From: Eggerthellaceae bacterium
GTDB lineage: Bacteria; Actinomycetota; Coriobacteriia; Coriobacteriales; Eggerthellaceae
Length of the DNA stretch: 64,000 bases
Direction: 5' to 3'
Assembly: GCA_022644775.1 (NCBI GenBank)
Contig: JALCHN010000004.1
Location: forward strand, 18,172-82,171
The notes under the pieces: model-generated
The model's input: the letters and a program-made list of their open reading frames with translations, nothing else
What the model was told of the DNA's origin: nothing
Databases searched by the model: none
Shown: one piece after another, positions 25,077-34,774 of the stretch
How positions within the stretch are numbered: position 1 is the stretch's first letter
Layout of the letters: every line of letters begins with the position of its first letter
Translations under genes and position numbers: made by a program

Positions 25077-26207
25077 GTGCAGGCATTCGAAAAGATCGTC
25101 ATCGCAGGTATCGGCCTTATCGGCGGGTCGCTGGCCGGCGCCTACCGCGAGGCCTTCCCCCAGACGCAGATCCTGGGCGTCGACTCCTGCGCCGATTCGC
25201 TCGACACGGCGCTCGCGCGCGGCTGGATCACGGAGGCCTGTGCGCCCGACGACGCCGAGCTCGAGCGCTACGTGGCAGAAGGGTGCGACTTGGTGGTGCT
25301 CGCGGTGCCGGCCCAGTTTTCGGGCGACTACTTTCGCAAGCTCGAAGCCTGGGGCTACGCGGGCCTGATCACAGACACCTGCTCGACCAAGGGCCGCATC
25401 TGCTCTATTGCCGAAGCGACGCTGTCGCATCCCGGCCAGTTTCTGCCGGGCCACCCCATGGCCGGTTCCGAAGTGAACGGCATCGAAGGCGCTCGGTCCG
25501 ACCTCTTCGAGGGCATGCACTGGATCCTGTGCCCCGACGCCCGCACGTCGGGGGAGAGCTACACCCGCCTGCACGACACGCTCACGGCGCTTTCGGCCCG
25601 CGTGGTGTCGCTGCCCCGCGAAGAGCACGACCGCGCCGTCGCCGTGATCAGCCACGTGCCGCACTTCACGGCCGCTTCCCTGGTGGAACTCGCCGTGCGC
25701 CACGCCGACAAGCGCGACGTCCTCTTCCGCCTGGCCGCGGGCGGCTTCAAGGATTCCACCCGTATCGCCGCCGGGTCGCCGGCCCTCTGGTGCGGAATCG
25801 CCTTCGACAACCGCGAAGCGATCGTCGACGGCCTCGCCGAGCTGCGCGGTATCATCGGCCAATTCCAAACGGCGCTCGAAGAGGGCGACCGTGACCGCCT
25901 CACGGCCCTGCTCGAATCGGCCTCGAAGGCCCGTCGGTCCATCCCCAAAAAATGGGTGCCCGCGACGGAGAACATGCTCGAGGTACGCATCCCCATGGAA
26001 AACCGCTCGGGCGTGGTTGCCGAGGTCACGGCCATCGCCAGCAAGGCGGGCTGCAACATCAATTCTATCGAGATCGACCACGTCACGGCCCATACCGCCG
26101 TGCTGTGCATGATCCTTACCGACGAGGGGGATTTCGGCCGCCTGTCGACCGACCTCATCTCTCATGGATTCAAAGTTTCACTGGCCCCACTGAGCGCGAA
26201 GGAGTAA
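25077..26207 (+). CDS. tyrA: Prephenate dehydrogenase with C-terminal ACT domain
   Basis: A 376-residue protein starting at GTG. The NAD-binding motif IAGIGLIGGSLAGAYREAFP begins at residue 9, and GHPMAGSEVNGIEGARSDLF is the prephenate dehydrogenase core. The C-terminal ~75 residues form an ACT domain (VRIPMENRSGVVAEVTAIAS), which suggests tyrosine feedback. It makes 4-hydroxyphenylpyruvate for tyrosine synthesis. It is followed after 3 bases by aroA, so the two aromatic-pathway steps are co-expressed. Confidence 0.92.
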   Translation: MQAFEKIVIAGIGLIGGSLAGAYREAFPQTQILGVDSCADSLDTALARGWITEACAPDDAELERYVAEGCDLVVLAVPAQFSGDYFRKLEAWGYAGLITDTCSTKGRICSIAEATLSHPGQFLPGHPMAGSEVNGIEGARSDLFEGMHWILCPDARTSGESYTRLHDTLTALSARVVSLPREEHDRAVAVISHVPHFTAASLVELAVRHADKRDVLFRLAAGGFKDSTRIAAGSPALWCGIAFDNREAIVDGLAELRGIIGQFQTALEEGDRDRLTALLESASKARRSIPKKWVPATENMLEVRIPMENRSGVVAEVTAIASKAGCNINSIEIDHVTAHTAVLCMILTDEGDFGRLSTDLISHGFKVSLAPLSAKE

Positions 26208-26210
26208 ACG

Positions 26211-27536
26211 ATGGAAGCTAACGACGTCACGTGGATCGAGCCCTTGGGGGCTCCCTTGCATGGATCGGCCCGCGTCCCGGGCGACAAATCTATCTCGCAT
26301 CGCGCCGTGCTCTTCTCCGCGATGGCCGAAGGCACCTCGCGCGTGTCGGGCGTGCTCGACTCGCAGGACGTGCGCTCGACGATCAAGTGCGTGCAGCTGC
26401 TGGGCGCCAAGGTCAACCTGGAAAAACAGGTCGACGGCAGCCTTTCGGGCGGCATCACCGGCTGGGGCGACCGCGGCCCCGAACAGCCCGACCAGGAGCT
26501 TAACTGCGGCAATTCGGGCACGACGGCCCGCCTGCTCATGGGCGTGCTCGCCCCGTGGGACATCCGCGCCACGATCACCGGCGACGCGTCGCTGTGCCGC
26601 CGCCCCATGCGCCGCATCACCGCGCCCCTTATGAAGATGGGCGCCCATTTCGAGCCTGCCGGCCAGGAAACCCTGCCCCTGGTGGAAGAGGGCAACCGCC
26701 ACCTGAAGGCGATCGAATACGATTCGCCGATGGCTTCGGCCCAGCTGAAGACCGCCGTGCTGCTCGCTGGCCTGGGAGCGGTGGGCACCACGACCGTCAA
26801 CGAGCCTTCGGCCTCGCGCAACCACACCGAGCTCATGCTGCCGGAATTCGGCGCCACCACCACGGCGGGCAACCTCACGGCTTCGGTCGAAGGCCCCACT
26901 ACCTTGCAGGCGAGCGAGGTCACCGTTCCGGGCGACCCCTCGAGCGCGGCCTTCCTGGTGTGCGCGGCCATGCTCATTCCCGGTTCCGAAATCCAGATCG
27001 AGCAGGTGAGCCTGAACACCGCCCGCGTGGGCTTCGTGCGCACCTTGGAGCGCATGGGCGCCGAGGTGTCGGTGTCGTCCACGGGGCTTTCGGGCAAGGA
27101 ACCCTACGGCACCATTTCGGCCCTCTACACGGCCGACCTGCACGGCTGCGAGGTCCCGGCCGACAAGATCGCCTCCGAAGTCGACGAGATCCCCGTGCTC
27201 GCCTTGGTCGCCGCCCGCGCAAAGGGCATCACGGTCTTTCGCCAGGTCAGAGAGCTCAAGGTGAAGGAAACCAACCGCCTGGCCGCCGTTATCGAGGGCC
27301 TGGCGCAGATCGGCGTCGACGCTTGGGAAGACGGCGACGACCTCTTCATCGAAGGCCAGCCCGACCTTCAGATTCCCGACGACGTGGTCTTCGATTCCAA
27401 GAAGGACCACCGCCTGGCTATGACCTGGGCGCTCGTGGGGCTGTGCGGCAAGAAACGCGTGGGCGTGAAGAACTTCGATTCCGTGAAGGTGAGCTTTCCG
27501 GCCTTCCTGTCGCAGATCGAGGAGCTGTGCCGATGA
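26211..27536 (+). CDS. aroA: 3-phosphoshikimate 1-carboxyvinyltransferase (EPSP synthase)
   Basis: The 441-residue protein has the substrate-binding PGDKSISHRAVLFSAMAEGT, the NCGNSGTTARLLMG signature and the second signature REYLKVKE-like RELKVKETNRLAAV. It joins shikimate-3-phosphate and PEP in the aromatic pathway. Its stop overlaps the cmk start (ATGA). Confidence 0.95.
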   Translation: MEANDVTWIEPLGAPLHGSARVPGDKSISHRAVLFSAMAEGTSRVSGVLDSQDVRSTIKCVQLLGAKVNLEKQVDGSLSGGITGWGDRGPEQPDQELNCGNSGTTARLLMGVLAPWDIRATITGDASLCRRPMRRITAPLMKMGAHFEPAGQETLPLVEEGNRHLKAIEYDSPMASAQLKTAVLLAGLGAVGTTTVNEPSASRNHTELMLPEFGATTTAGNLTASVEGPTTLQASEVTVPGDPSSAAFLVCAAMLIPGSEIQIEQVSLNTARVGFVRTLERMGAEVSVSSTGLSGKEPYGTISALYTADLHGCEVPADKIASEVDEIPVLALVAARAKGITVFRQVRELKVKETNRLAAVIEGLAQIGVDAWEDGDDLFIEGQPDLQIPDDVVFDSKKDHRLAMTWALVGLCGKKRVGVKNFDSVKVSFPAFLSQIEELCR

Positions 27537-28210
27537 TCGTTGCTATCGACGGGCCTTCGGGCGCCGGAAAATCGTCCGCATCCAAAGCGGTTGCCGCCAA
27601 GCTCGGCTTCGCCTGCCTCGACACGGGCGCCATGTACCGCTCGATCGCCTGGCAGGCCCTGCACGACGGCGTCGCGCTCGACGACGGTGAGGCCCTGGGC
27701 GCCCTTGCGCGCAGCAAGCCGATCGACTTCGCTCCGGGCGAGGCCGGCGGCCCCCAGCGGGTCCTTATCGGCGGCATTGACGTTACGCGGGATATCCGCA
27801 CGGCCGAAATCGACCGGTCGGTGAGCGCCGTGTCGGCCCATCCGCAGGTGCGGGCCGCCCTCGTCGACCAGCAGCGCCGCATCGGTCGCGCGGGCGACTA
27901 CGTGGTCGAGGGCCGCGACATCGGCACGGCGGTCTTCCCCGATGCCGAAGTAAAGGTCTTCCTCACGGCGAGCAACGAAGAACGGGCTCGCCGCCGCGTA
28001 GCCCAAAACGAGGCCCGCGGGGTGGGGTCGACCGATTTCGCGTCCGTCTTGGCCGATATCGAGCTGCGCGACGCGCTCGACTCTTCGCGCGCGGCGTCTC
28101 CCCTGAAGGCGGCAAGCGACGCGGTCGTGATCGATTCGAGCGCTCTGTCCTTCGACGAGGTCGTGTCCGCCATTTGCGACCTCGCCCGCAACCGAAAGGC
28201 GGGCTGCTAG
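27533..28210 (+). CDS. cmk: Cytidylate kinase
   Basis: Starts at ATG 27533 overlapping the aroA stop, giving 225 residues. The P-loop AIDGPSGAGKSSASKAVAAK and LDTGAMYRSIAWQAL are diagnostic; VVEGRDIGTAVFPDAEVK and the RRxxxxEARG region follow. It phosphorylates CMP and dCMP. The aroA-cmk-plsC-ispH-der order is a conserved housekeeping arrangement in several Gram-positive groups. Confidence 0.95.
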   Translation: MIVAIDGPSGAGKSSASKAVAAKLGFACLDTGAMYRSIAWQALHDGVALDDGEALGALARSKPIDFAPGEAGGPQRVLIGGIDVTRDIRTAEIDRSVSAVSAHPQVRAALVDQQRRIGRAGDYVVEGRDIGTAVFPDAEVKVFLTASNEERARRRVAQNEARGVGSTDFASVLADIELRDALDSSRAASPLKAASDAVVIDSSALSFDEVVSAICDLARNRKAGC

Positions 28211-28211
28211 C

Positions 28212-28997
28212 ATGCAGAAGCCCGAGCAGATGTTCGACGAGGCGCTCGGCGGCAACAGGTCGATCCCGCAGATCCCGCATTGGCTGGGCAACATCCTGTG
28301 GGTCGTGGTGTCCTTTCTGTGCAAGGTGGTCACGCGCTATACGGTGCACGGCCGCGAGCACGTGCGCGCCTTCAACAACGAGCGCGGCGCGGTGATCGCC
28401 TGCAATCACAGCTCGTATCTGGACATCCCCTTCATGTACTGCTGTGTGCGTCCCCAGCAGTGGGTGCGCATCATGGCGCGCGACACCCTCTTCAAGCGCA
28501 AGCTGGGCGCCCAGATCCTCGCTCGCTGCGGGGGCTTTCCCGTGGCGCGCGACACCGCCGACCGCACCTCGATCAAGCGCGCGACCCGCATGCTGAAATC
28601 TGGCCAGCTGGTGGGCATCTTCCCCGAAGGCACCCGCCGCGGCAAGACCGGCCGCACGCCCGAAATCCACGGGGGCGCGGCGCTCATCGCCCGCATGGGC
28701 AAGGCGCCGATCGTCCCCATGGCCATCGACGGGTCCGACAAGATCAAGGTCAAGGGCGACTGGCGCATCCATTTCCCCAAGGTCAACGTCTACTACGGGG
28801 CGCCCATCGCCGTGTCGTCGTTCGACTTCCTGCCCAAGGAAGAGCGGCTCGACGGCTGCATGTGGTACGTGATGCGCGAATCGTTTGCGATGAAACTGCG
28901 CATTCCCGCCGAACAGGTTGATATGACCACCTTGTTCCCCGATGCGAAGGACTATAGTGCCATCTTCAAGGAACATCCCATTCCGCGAGAGGACTAG
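28212..28997 (+). CDS. plsC: 1-acyl-sn-glycerol-3-phosphate acyltransferase
   Basis: A 261-residue protein with an N-terminal hydrophobic segment (NILWVVVSFLCKVV), the acyltransferase motif NHSSYLDIPF (NH-x4-D) and motif III FPEGTRRGK. It adds the second acyl chain to make phosphatidic acid at the membrane. plsY and gpsA lie downstream in the same run, so three steps of phospholipid synthesis cluster. Confidence 0.92.
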   Translation: MQKPEQMFDEALGGNRSIPQIPHWLGNILWVVVSFLCKVVTRYTVHGREHVRAFNNERGAVIACNHSSYLDIPFMYCCVRPQQWVRIMARDTLFKRKLGAQILARCGGFPVARDTADRTSIKRATRMLKSGQLVGIFPEGTRRGKTGRTPEIHGGAALIARMGKAPIVPMAIDGSDKIKVKGDWRIHFPKVNVYYGAPIAVSSFDFLPKEERLDGCMWYVMRESFAMKLRIPAEQVDMTTLFPDAKDYSAIFKEHPIPRED

Positions 28998-29000
28998 CAC

Positions 29001-29849
29001 ATGCTCGAGGTAGTGAAGGCCGACTGCGCCGGATCCTGCTACGGCGTCCAACGCGCGCTCACCCTGGCGCGCAAGGCCGCCGACAGCGGCAAGACCGCCC
29101 AAACCCTGGGCCCCCTTATCCACAATCCCCAGGTGGTGCACGAACTGGAAGAGTCGGGCGTCACCGTGGCGGCCGATCCGGCCGACGTGACGGCTGAAAG
29201 CGTGGTCATCCGCAGCCACGGCGTCACGCCCGAAGTACGAGGCGAGGTCGACGCGCTCGGCGTCGACGTGGTCGACGCCACCTGCCCGCACGTGCTGCGC
29301 GCCCAGCGGGCCGCGCGCGACTTGGCGCTCGAGGGCCGCACGGTCATCGTGGTGGGAGAGGAAAGCCACCCCGAAGTGGAGGGCCTGCGCGCCTGGGCCG
29401 AAAAGGCGGGCGGTCGCGTGATCGTTGCCGCGAGCGCCGCCGACCTGCCCGATGAGATCGACGAGCCAGTGGGCATCGTCGTGCAGACCACCCAGCGCCG
29501 CGAGAAGCTCGACGACGTGGTGCGCGCCCTGCGCGAGCGCGGCATCGAGCCCGAAATCGCCGACACCATCTGCAACGCGACCACCTCGCGCCAGGGGGCG
29601 GCGGCCGATCTGGCCTCCCGCGTCGACGCGATGGTCGTGGTGGGCGGCAAGAACTCGTCTAACACCACCCGCCTCTACGAGATCTGCGCCGGCATCGCGC
29701 CGGTGGCCTACCACATCGAAACCTTGGACGACCTGCCCCCGCACGCCTTCGACGGCATGCGCACGGTGGGCGTGACGGCCGGCGCTTCCACGCCCGAAGA
29801 GCAGATCGACGCCGTGATCGACGCGATCCGCAACGGGGAGCGGTCCTAG
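29001..29849 (+). CDS. ispH: 4-hydroxy-3-methylbut-2-enyl diphosphate reductase
   Basis: The 282-residue protein has the three cluster-binding cysteines expected: DCAGSCYGVQRAL near residue 14, VDATCPHVLRAQ near 96 and DTICNATTSRQ near 190. RSHGVTP, EESHPEVEGL and TAGASTPEEQI are also present. It is the last step of the MEP isoprenoid pathway and needs a 4Fe-4S cluster. Confidence 0.95.
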   Translation: MLEVVKADCAGSCYGVQRALTLARKAADSGKTAQTLGPLIHNPQVVHELEESGVTVAADPADVTAESVVIRSHGVTPEVRGEVDALGVDVVDATCPHVLRAQRAARDLALEGRTVIVVGEESHPEVEGLRAWAEKAGGRVIVAASAADLPDEIDEPVGIVVQTTQRREKLDDVVRALRERGIEPEIADTICNATTSRQGAAADLASRVDAMVVVGGKNSSNTTRLYEICAGIAPVAYHIETLDDLPPHAFDGMRTVGVTAGASTPEEQIDAVIDAIRNGERS

Positions 29850-29851
29850 CG

Positions 29852-31228
29852 ATGCAGGCTTACGGAGCCGCCGTCGTCGAATCGGTCGACCCCGAATCGC
29901 CCGCCGACGACGCGGGCTTCACGCCGGGCTGCCAGGTGATCGCGGTCGACGGCCACCCCCTGCGCGACGTCATCGACTGGCGCTGGTACACCGACGGCTA
30001 CGAAATCGACGTGACCTACATCGACACCGACGGCGACGAGGGCACGGTCGCGCTCGAGCGCGAAGACGGCGAGCAGTGGGGCTTCAACTTCACGAAGGCG
30101 ATCTTCGATGACTTGATCCTCTGCCGCAACGCCTGCACCTTCTGCTTCATGCGCCAGCTGCCCGACGACGCGCGCGATTCGCTCACCTTGCGCGACGACG
30201 ACTACCGGCTGAGCTTTTTGCAGGGGACCTTCGTCACCTTCACGAACCTTTCCGACGACGACAAGGACCGCATCGTCGAGCAGCACATCTCGCCTTTGCG
30301 CTGGTCGATGCACTGCGTGACGCCCGAGCTGCGCCGCCGCGTGATCGGGCGTCACGCCCAGCACGGCATCGACGCCGCCGAGTACCTGCTCGCGCACGGG
30401 ATCGAGCTGCATGCCCAGATCGTCCTCATGCCGGGCGTCAACGACGGCGACGAGCTGCGCCGCACGCTCGAATGGGCCTGGGGACACCCGGGCATCCTGT
30501 CAGTGGGCATCGTGCCGTTGGGCTACACCAAGCACCAGACCACCTTCGAGCACAGCTTCAACGCGCCCGAGCAGTCGCAGGCGGTCATCGACTGCATCGA
30601 GCCCTTCCAGAAGCGGGCCATGCAAGAGCGGGACAACGCCTGGGTCTTCGCCTCCGACGAGTTCTACCGCAACGCGTATCCCCGCGACCTGCTCGACCAT
30701 CTGCCGCCCACGGAGTTCTACGGCGATTTCGAGCTCTTCGAGGACGGCATCGGCATCGTGCGGTCCTTCGTCGACGACTGGGAATCCTGCCGCGACGACC
30801 AGCTCGCCGCGGCCCGCGCGCTCGAAGCGCTCGACGCTCGCGTCATGCTCGTGGCCGGCTGCGCGCAGAAGGAGTTCCTCTCGCCCCTTATCGAGGCGAG
30901 CCCGCTCGCGGGCCGCGTGTTGCCCCTTTACGTCAAGAACGACTACTTCGGCGGCAACGTCGACGTCACGGGGCTTTTGTGCGCCTGCGACATGGCGCCC
31001 GCGGTGCGCGCAGAAGCCGAAAGGGGAGCGGCGGCGGGCAGGCCATATGCCTTCGCCGCGGTGCCCGAAGTGGTCTTCAATGCCGACGGGGTCACGCTCG
31101 ACGGGGCCACCTTCGACGAAATGGAGGCCCAGGCGGGCTTTCCGATGTACGTGGTATCCTGTGATGCATCAAGCTATCTTCCGCAGATCGTCGCGCACTG
31201 CCGCGACCTGCGCTCCGGCGCGCAGTAG
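29852..31228 (+). CDS. DUF512 / PDZ-containing radical-SAM-like iron-sulfur protein
   Basis: A 458-residue protein. The first ~65 residues form a PDZ-like domain (VDPESPADDAGFTPGCQVIA). A cysteine motif CRNACTFCFMRQLP (C-x3-C-x2-C) follows at about residue 90, then LSFLQGTFVTFTNL and the DUF512 C-terminal half (FYRNAYP, CAQKEFLSPLIE). The family often sits next to der, as here (24 bases upstream). The radical-SAM-type motif suggests radical chemistry, but the reaction is unknown. Confidence 0.88.
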   Translation: MQAYGAAVVESVDPESPADDAGFTPGCQVIAVDGHPLRDVIDWRWYTDGYEIDVTYIDTDGDEGTVALEREDGEQWGFNFTKAIFDDLILCRNACTFCFMRQLPDDARDSLTLRDDDYRLSFLQGTFVTFTNLSDDDKDRIVEQHISPLRWSMHCVTPELRRRVIGRHAQHGIDAAEYLLAHGIELHAQIVLMPGVNDGDELRRTLEWAWGHPGILSVGIVPLGYTKHQTTFEHSFNAPEQSQAVIDCIEPFQKRAMQERDNAWVFASDEFYRNAYPRDLLDHLPPTEFYGDFELFEDGIGIVRSFVDDWESCRDDQLAAARALEALDARVMLVAGCAQKEFLSPLIEASPLAGRVLPLYVKNDYFGGNVDVTGLLCACDMAPAVRAEAERGAAAGRPYAFAAVPEVVFNADGVTLDGATFDEMEAQAGFPMYVVSCDASSYLPQIVAHCRDLRSGAQ

Positions 31229-31251
31229 CGCCCCAATTCGAAAGGACAGAC

Positions 31252-32565
31252 ATGGGCACTCATCTGGTAGCGGTCGTGGGCCGTCCGAACGTGGGCAAAT
31301 CCACGTTCGTCAACCGCATCGTTCAGAGCGACGAGGCGATCGTGCACAAGATGCGCGGCGTCACGCGCGACCGTTCGTATCATGAAGCCGATTGGAACGG
31401 CGAGCACTTCACCCTCATCGACACGGGCGGCATCGAAATGGGCGACGAAGACGCCTTCCAGACCTCGATCCGCAACCAGGCCTTCACGGCCACGCGCGAA
31501 TGCGACGCAATCCTCTTCCTGGTCGACGGCCAGACGGGCATCAACGCCGACGACGAAGAGGTGGCCCGCATCCTGCGCCGCAGCGACGTGCCGGTGCTGT
31601 TGGTGGTAAACAAGATCGACAACCCCGAGCGCGAAGAGGCCATCTACGAGTTCTACAAGCTGGGCTTGGGCGACCCCTACCCGGTGTCGGCCATCCACGG
31701 CACGGGCACCGGCGACCTGCTCGACGCTCTGGTCGACATCCTGCGTACCATTCCGCCGCGCGAAGAGGTCGAGGAAGAGGCCGTCAACGTGGCCATCATC
31801 GGCCGCCCCAACGCCGGCAAGTCCTCGCTCACCAACATGCTCTCGAACAACGACCGATCGATCGTCAGCGACGTCGCCGGCACCACGCGCGACGCCATCG
31901 ACACGATGGCCTACCACGACGGCAAGGCCTACCGCCTGGTCGACACCGCGGGCCTGCGCCGCAAGAGCCAGATCGACCAGGACGTAGAATATTACGGCTT
32001 CGTGCGCTCGATGCGCGCGATCGATCGCGCCGACGTCGTCCTGCTCGTGGTCGACGGCACCCTGGGCCTCACCGACCAGGACCAGCGCGTGGCCGGTTTC
32101 GCCCTCGAGCGCGGTTGCGCCATGGTCATCGTCCTCAACAAGTGGGACATCGTCGAGGGCCCCGAAGCCAAGGAGCGCGTGCGCGACCGCGTGGCCGAAA
32201 AGCTCCAGTTCGTGAAGTTCGCCCCCGTCGTGGCGGTGTCCGCCCTCACCGGCAAGAACACCCAGCGCATCTGGGGCGCGATCGACACGGCCTTCGAAAA
32301 CTACGGCAAGCACGTCTCCACGAGCAAGCTCAATACCTGGCTCGCCGACATCCGCGAGTTCGGCCATACGGTCACCAGCGGCAAGCGCGTGCTCAAGCTC
32401 AAGTTCGTCACCCAGACCGGCGAATGCCCGCCGCAGTTCACCTTCTTCGCCAACGACCCCGACCTGGTGAACGACAACTACGAGCGCTACCTGGAAAACC
32501 GCCTGCGCAAGACCTTCGATTTCACGGGCACGCCCATCCGCATCAAGTTCAAACGTAAGGAATAG
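31252..32565 (+). CDS. der: Ribosome biogenesis GTPase Der (EngA)
   Basis: The 437-residue protein has two tandem GTPase domains: GRPNVGKSTFVNRI with VNKID, and GRPNAGKSSLTNML with LNKWD. A KH-like C-terminal domain ends FTGTPIRIKFKRKE. It acts in 50S subunit assembly. RBS AAAGGA lies 7 bases before the ATG. Confidence 0.97.
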   Translation: MGTHLVAVVGRPNVGKSTFVNRIVQSDEAIVHKMRGVTRDRSYHEADWNGEHFTLIDTGGIEMGDEDAFQTSIRNQAFTATRECDAILFLVDGQTGINADDEEVARILRRSDVPVLLVVNKIDNPEREEAIYEFYKLGLGDPYPVSAIHGTGTGDLLDALVDILRTIPPREEVEEEAVNVAIIGRPNAGKSSLTNMLSNNDRSIVSDVAGTTRDAIDTMAYHDGKAYRLVDTAGLRRKSQIDQDVEYYGFVRSMRAIDRADVVLLVVDGTLGLTDQDQRVAGFALERGCAMVIVLNKWDIVEGPEAKERVRDRVAEKLQFVKFAPVVAVSALTGKNTQRIWGAIDTAFENYGKHVSTSKLNTWLADIREFGHTVTSGKRVLKLKFVTQTGECPPQFTFFANDPDLVNDNYERYLENRLRKTFDFTGTPIRIKFKRKE

Positions 32566-32571
32566 GCCGGC

Positions 32572-33225
32572 ATGATTTCTGCATCCATCGCCGCTGTCAT
32601 CTTCGTCGTCTCCTTCTTGCTCGGGTCGATCCCCAACGGGGTCATCGTGGGCAAGGTCTTTTACCACACCGACATCCGCACGGTGGGGTCGGGCAACATC
32701 GGAACGACCAACGCGATTCGCGCTCTGGGCAAGAAGGGCGGCTATGCGGTCTTTTTGCTCGACTTCGCCAAGGGCGTCCTGTCGGGCGCGATCGCCCTTG
32801 CGATCATGGGGGCCACCGCTTCCGTCGAGGGCGCCCTCACCTGCGCCGACGGGCTCTGCCTGGCCTTTCTGGGCGCGGGCTTGGGGCATATCTTCAGCCC
32901 CTGGCTCGGCTTCAAGGGCGGCAAGGGCATCGCGGCCTGCGTGGGCGCCATGTTCGTGACCTTCGGGCCGCTTGCGGCGCTTATCGAGCTCGCCCTGTTC
33001 GTCGTCGTGGTGGCGGCGACCAAGTACGTCTCGGCCGGATCGATCGCCGCAGCCGTCCTGTGCCCCTTCATGGCCCTCTGGGTCTTCTGGGGCGATTGGA
33101 CGGCGGTGGTTGTCTGCGCCATCATGGCGGCCGTGGTTATCTGGGCGCACCGCGCCAACATCGCCCGCCTGCGTGCCGGCACCGAGCGCCGCATCGGTTC
33201 GTCGCACGGGAAGGCCAAAGCGTAA
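32572..33225 (+). CDS. plsY: Glycerol-3-phosphate acyltransferase (acyl-phosphate type)
   Basis: A 217-residue polytopic membrane protein with the PlsY motifs LLGSIPNGVIVGK, VGSGNIGTTNAIRALGKKGG and LGHIFSPWLGFKGGKGIA. It transfers an acyl group from acyl-phosphate to glycerol-3-phosphate. Its substrate supplier gpsA begins 16 bases later. Confidence 0.95.
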   Translation: MISASIAAVIFVVSFLLGSIPNGVIVGKVFYHTDIRTVGSGNIGTTNAIRALGKKGGYAVFLLDFAKGVLSGAIALAIMGATASVEGALTCADGLCLAFLGAGLGHIFSPWLGFKGGKGIAACVGAMFVTFGPLAALIELALFVVVVAATKYVSAGSIAAAVLCPFMALWVFWGDWTAVVVCAIMAAVVIWAHRANIARLRAGTERRIGSSHGKAKA

Positions 33226-33241
33226 CGAGGAAAGGGGTCTC

Positions 33242-34246
33242 ATGAAAGTAGGCATCATCGGGGCGGGCTCGTGGGGCACCGCGATCGCCCACATGCTGGG
33301 CACCCACGGGGTCAACGTCAATATCTGGGCGCGCAAGCCCGAAGTCGTGAGCTCGATCAACTGTGACCATGTGAACCCGCGCTACTTTTCCGACGTCGAG
33401 CTGTCTCACAACATCGTGGCCACGGTGGGCTACGAGGACTGCCTGCTCAACGCCGACGCCGTCGCCGTAGTGACGCCGTCGAACCTTCTGCGCGGGGTGG
33501 CGCGCGCCCTTGCCGAATACGCCCCGGCCGATCTGCCCGTCGTCATCTGCAGCAAGGGCGCCGAGCCCAACAGCGGCCTTTTGCCGGTGCAGGTCTTCGA
33601 GCAGGAAATGGGCAACGCCGCCAGGCTCGCCGTGCTTTCGGGCCCCAACCACGCCGAAGAGGTGATCAAGGGGGCGCCGGCCGCCACGGTGGTTGCCTGC
33701 TCCTCGCAGGCCAACGCCGACTTCCTGCAGGGCATCTTCTCCAACGAGAACTTCCGCGTCTACACGAGCACCGACGTCACGGGGGTCGAGGTCTGCGCGG
33801 CCGCCAAGAACGTGATCGCGATCGCCGTGGGCATCTCCTACGGCCTGGGCTTCGAAGAGAACACGGCCGCCGTGCTCATGACGCGCGGCCTGGCCGAAAT
33901 CAGCCGCCTGGTCAACGCTTTGGGCGGGGAAGCGCTCACCTGCATGGGCCTGGCCGGCACGGGCGACCTCATCGCCACCTGCATGTCCCAGCACTCGCGC
34001 AACCGCCGCTTCGGCGAACTCGTGGCCCGCGGGGGCACGCTCGACGAGTTCCGCGCGCAGACCCACATGGTCGTCGAGGGCGCCCTGGCCTGTCAGACGC
34101 TTCTGCCCTTGGCCAAGCGCGCCGGGGTCGACATGCCCATCACCCGCGTGGTGCGCGACATCGTCTGGGAGGGCCTCGACATGAACCAGGCTCGCACCCT
34201 TCTGTTCGAGCGCCCGTTGAAGAGCGAATTCTACGGCCTTGACTAG
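33242..34246 (+). CDS. gpsA: Glycerol-3-phosphate dehydrogenase (NAD(P)+)
   Basis: Starts at ATG 33242 after GAAAGGGG, 334 residues. KVGIIGAGSWGTAIAHMLG is the NAD-binding start; SGPNHAEEVIKGAPAA, CAAAKNVIAIAVGI and GLAGTGDLIATCMSQHSRNR are GpsA motifs. It makes glycerol-3-phosphate for PlsY. The upstream 90 residues of the track ORF read plsY out of frame and are excluded. The end overlaps the next gene by 8 bases. Confidence 0.96.
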   Translation: MKVGIIGAGSWGTAIAHMLGTHGVNVNIWARKPEVVSSINCDHVNPRYFSDVELSHNIVATVGYEDCLLNADAVAVVTPSNLLRGVARALAEYAPADLPVVICSKGAEPNSGLLPVQVFEQEMGNAARLAVLSGPNHAEEVIKGAPAATVVACSSQANADFLQGIFSNENFRVYTSTDVTGVEVCAAAKNVIAIAVGISYGLGFEENTAAVLMTRGLAEISRLVNALGGEALTCMGLAGTGDLIATCMSQHSRNRRFGELVARGGTLDEFRAQTHMVVEGALACQTLLPLAKRAGVDMPITRVVRDIVWEGLDMNQARTLLFERPLKSEFYGLD

Positions 34247-34715
34247 GGCGGCGGGGCATACCTACTACACCTACGCGTCTGAAGCGGGTCCCTTCACGCT
34301 CGCTTCCGACGGCGCCGCCCTGGTGCGCTTCGCCTTCGGGCGCGTGGCCTTCGACGGCGCCTGCGCGCCCAGCGCGCTCACCAACCGTGCCGCCACCGAA
34401 GTGCAGCAGTACCTCTCCGGCCGTCGGCAGGTCTTCGACGTGCCCCTGCGCTTAGAAGGCACGCCTTTCCAGAAGGACGTGTGGGCGGCGATTGCCAACA
34501 TTCCCTACGGGCAGACGCGCACCTACGCCGACGTGGCGGCATCCGCCGGCCACCCGGGCGCTTCGCGGGCCGTGGGCCAGGCCTGCAACGCCAACCCGCT
34601 TGCCGTCTTCGTGCCTTGCCATCGGGTGGTGGGGGCCCACGGGCGGTTGGGCGGCTACGCCTTCGGGCCGGCGCGTAAGGAATTCCTTTTGGAACTGGAA
34701 GGGGCGCGCCGATAG
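34239..34715 (+). CDS. ogt: Methylated-DNA--protein-cysteine methyltransferase
   Basis: A 158-residue protein from a TTG that overlaps the gpsA stop. It has the active-site motif VPCHRVVGAHG and the recognition region YGQTRTYADVAASAGHPGAS plus RAVGQACNANPL. It removes alkyl groups from O6-guanine in a single-use reaction. Only the second (catalytic) half is strongly conserved, as usual. Confidence 0.93.
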   Translation: MTRAAGHTYYTYASEAGPFTLASDGAALVRFAFGRVAFDGACAPSALTNRAATEVQQYLSGRRQVFDVPLRLEGTPFQKDVWAAIANIPYGQTRTYADVAASAGHPGASRAVGQACNANPLAVFVPCHRVVGAHGRLGGYAFGPARKEFLLELEGARR

Positions 34716-34774
34716 CCCCTGCGCCCTGCGTTACAATCGGTGGAAACAGACACGTTTCAGCGAAAGGGCGCTCT

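Noticed and set aside
31174-33360. 728-residue minus-strand ORF
   Set aside because: Antisense to der and plsY, both certain genes.
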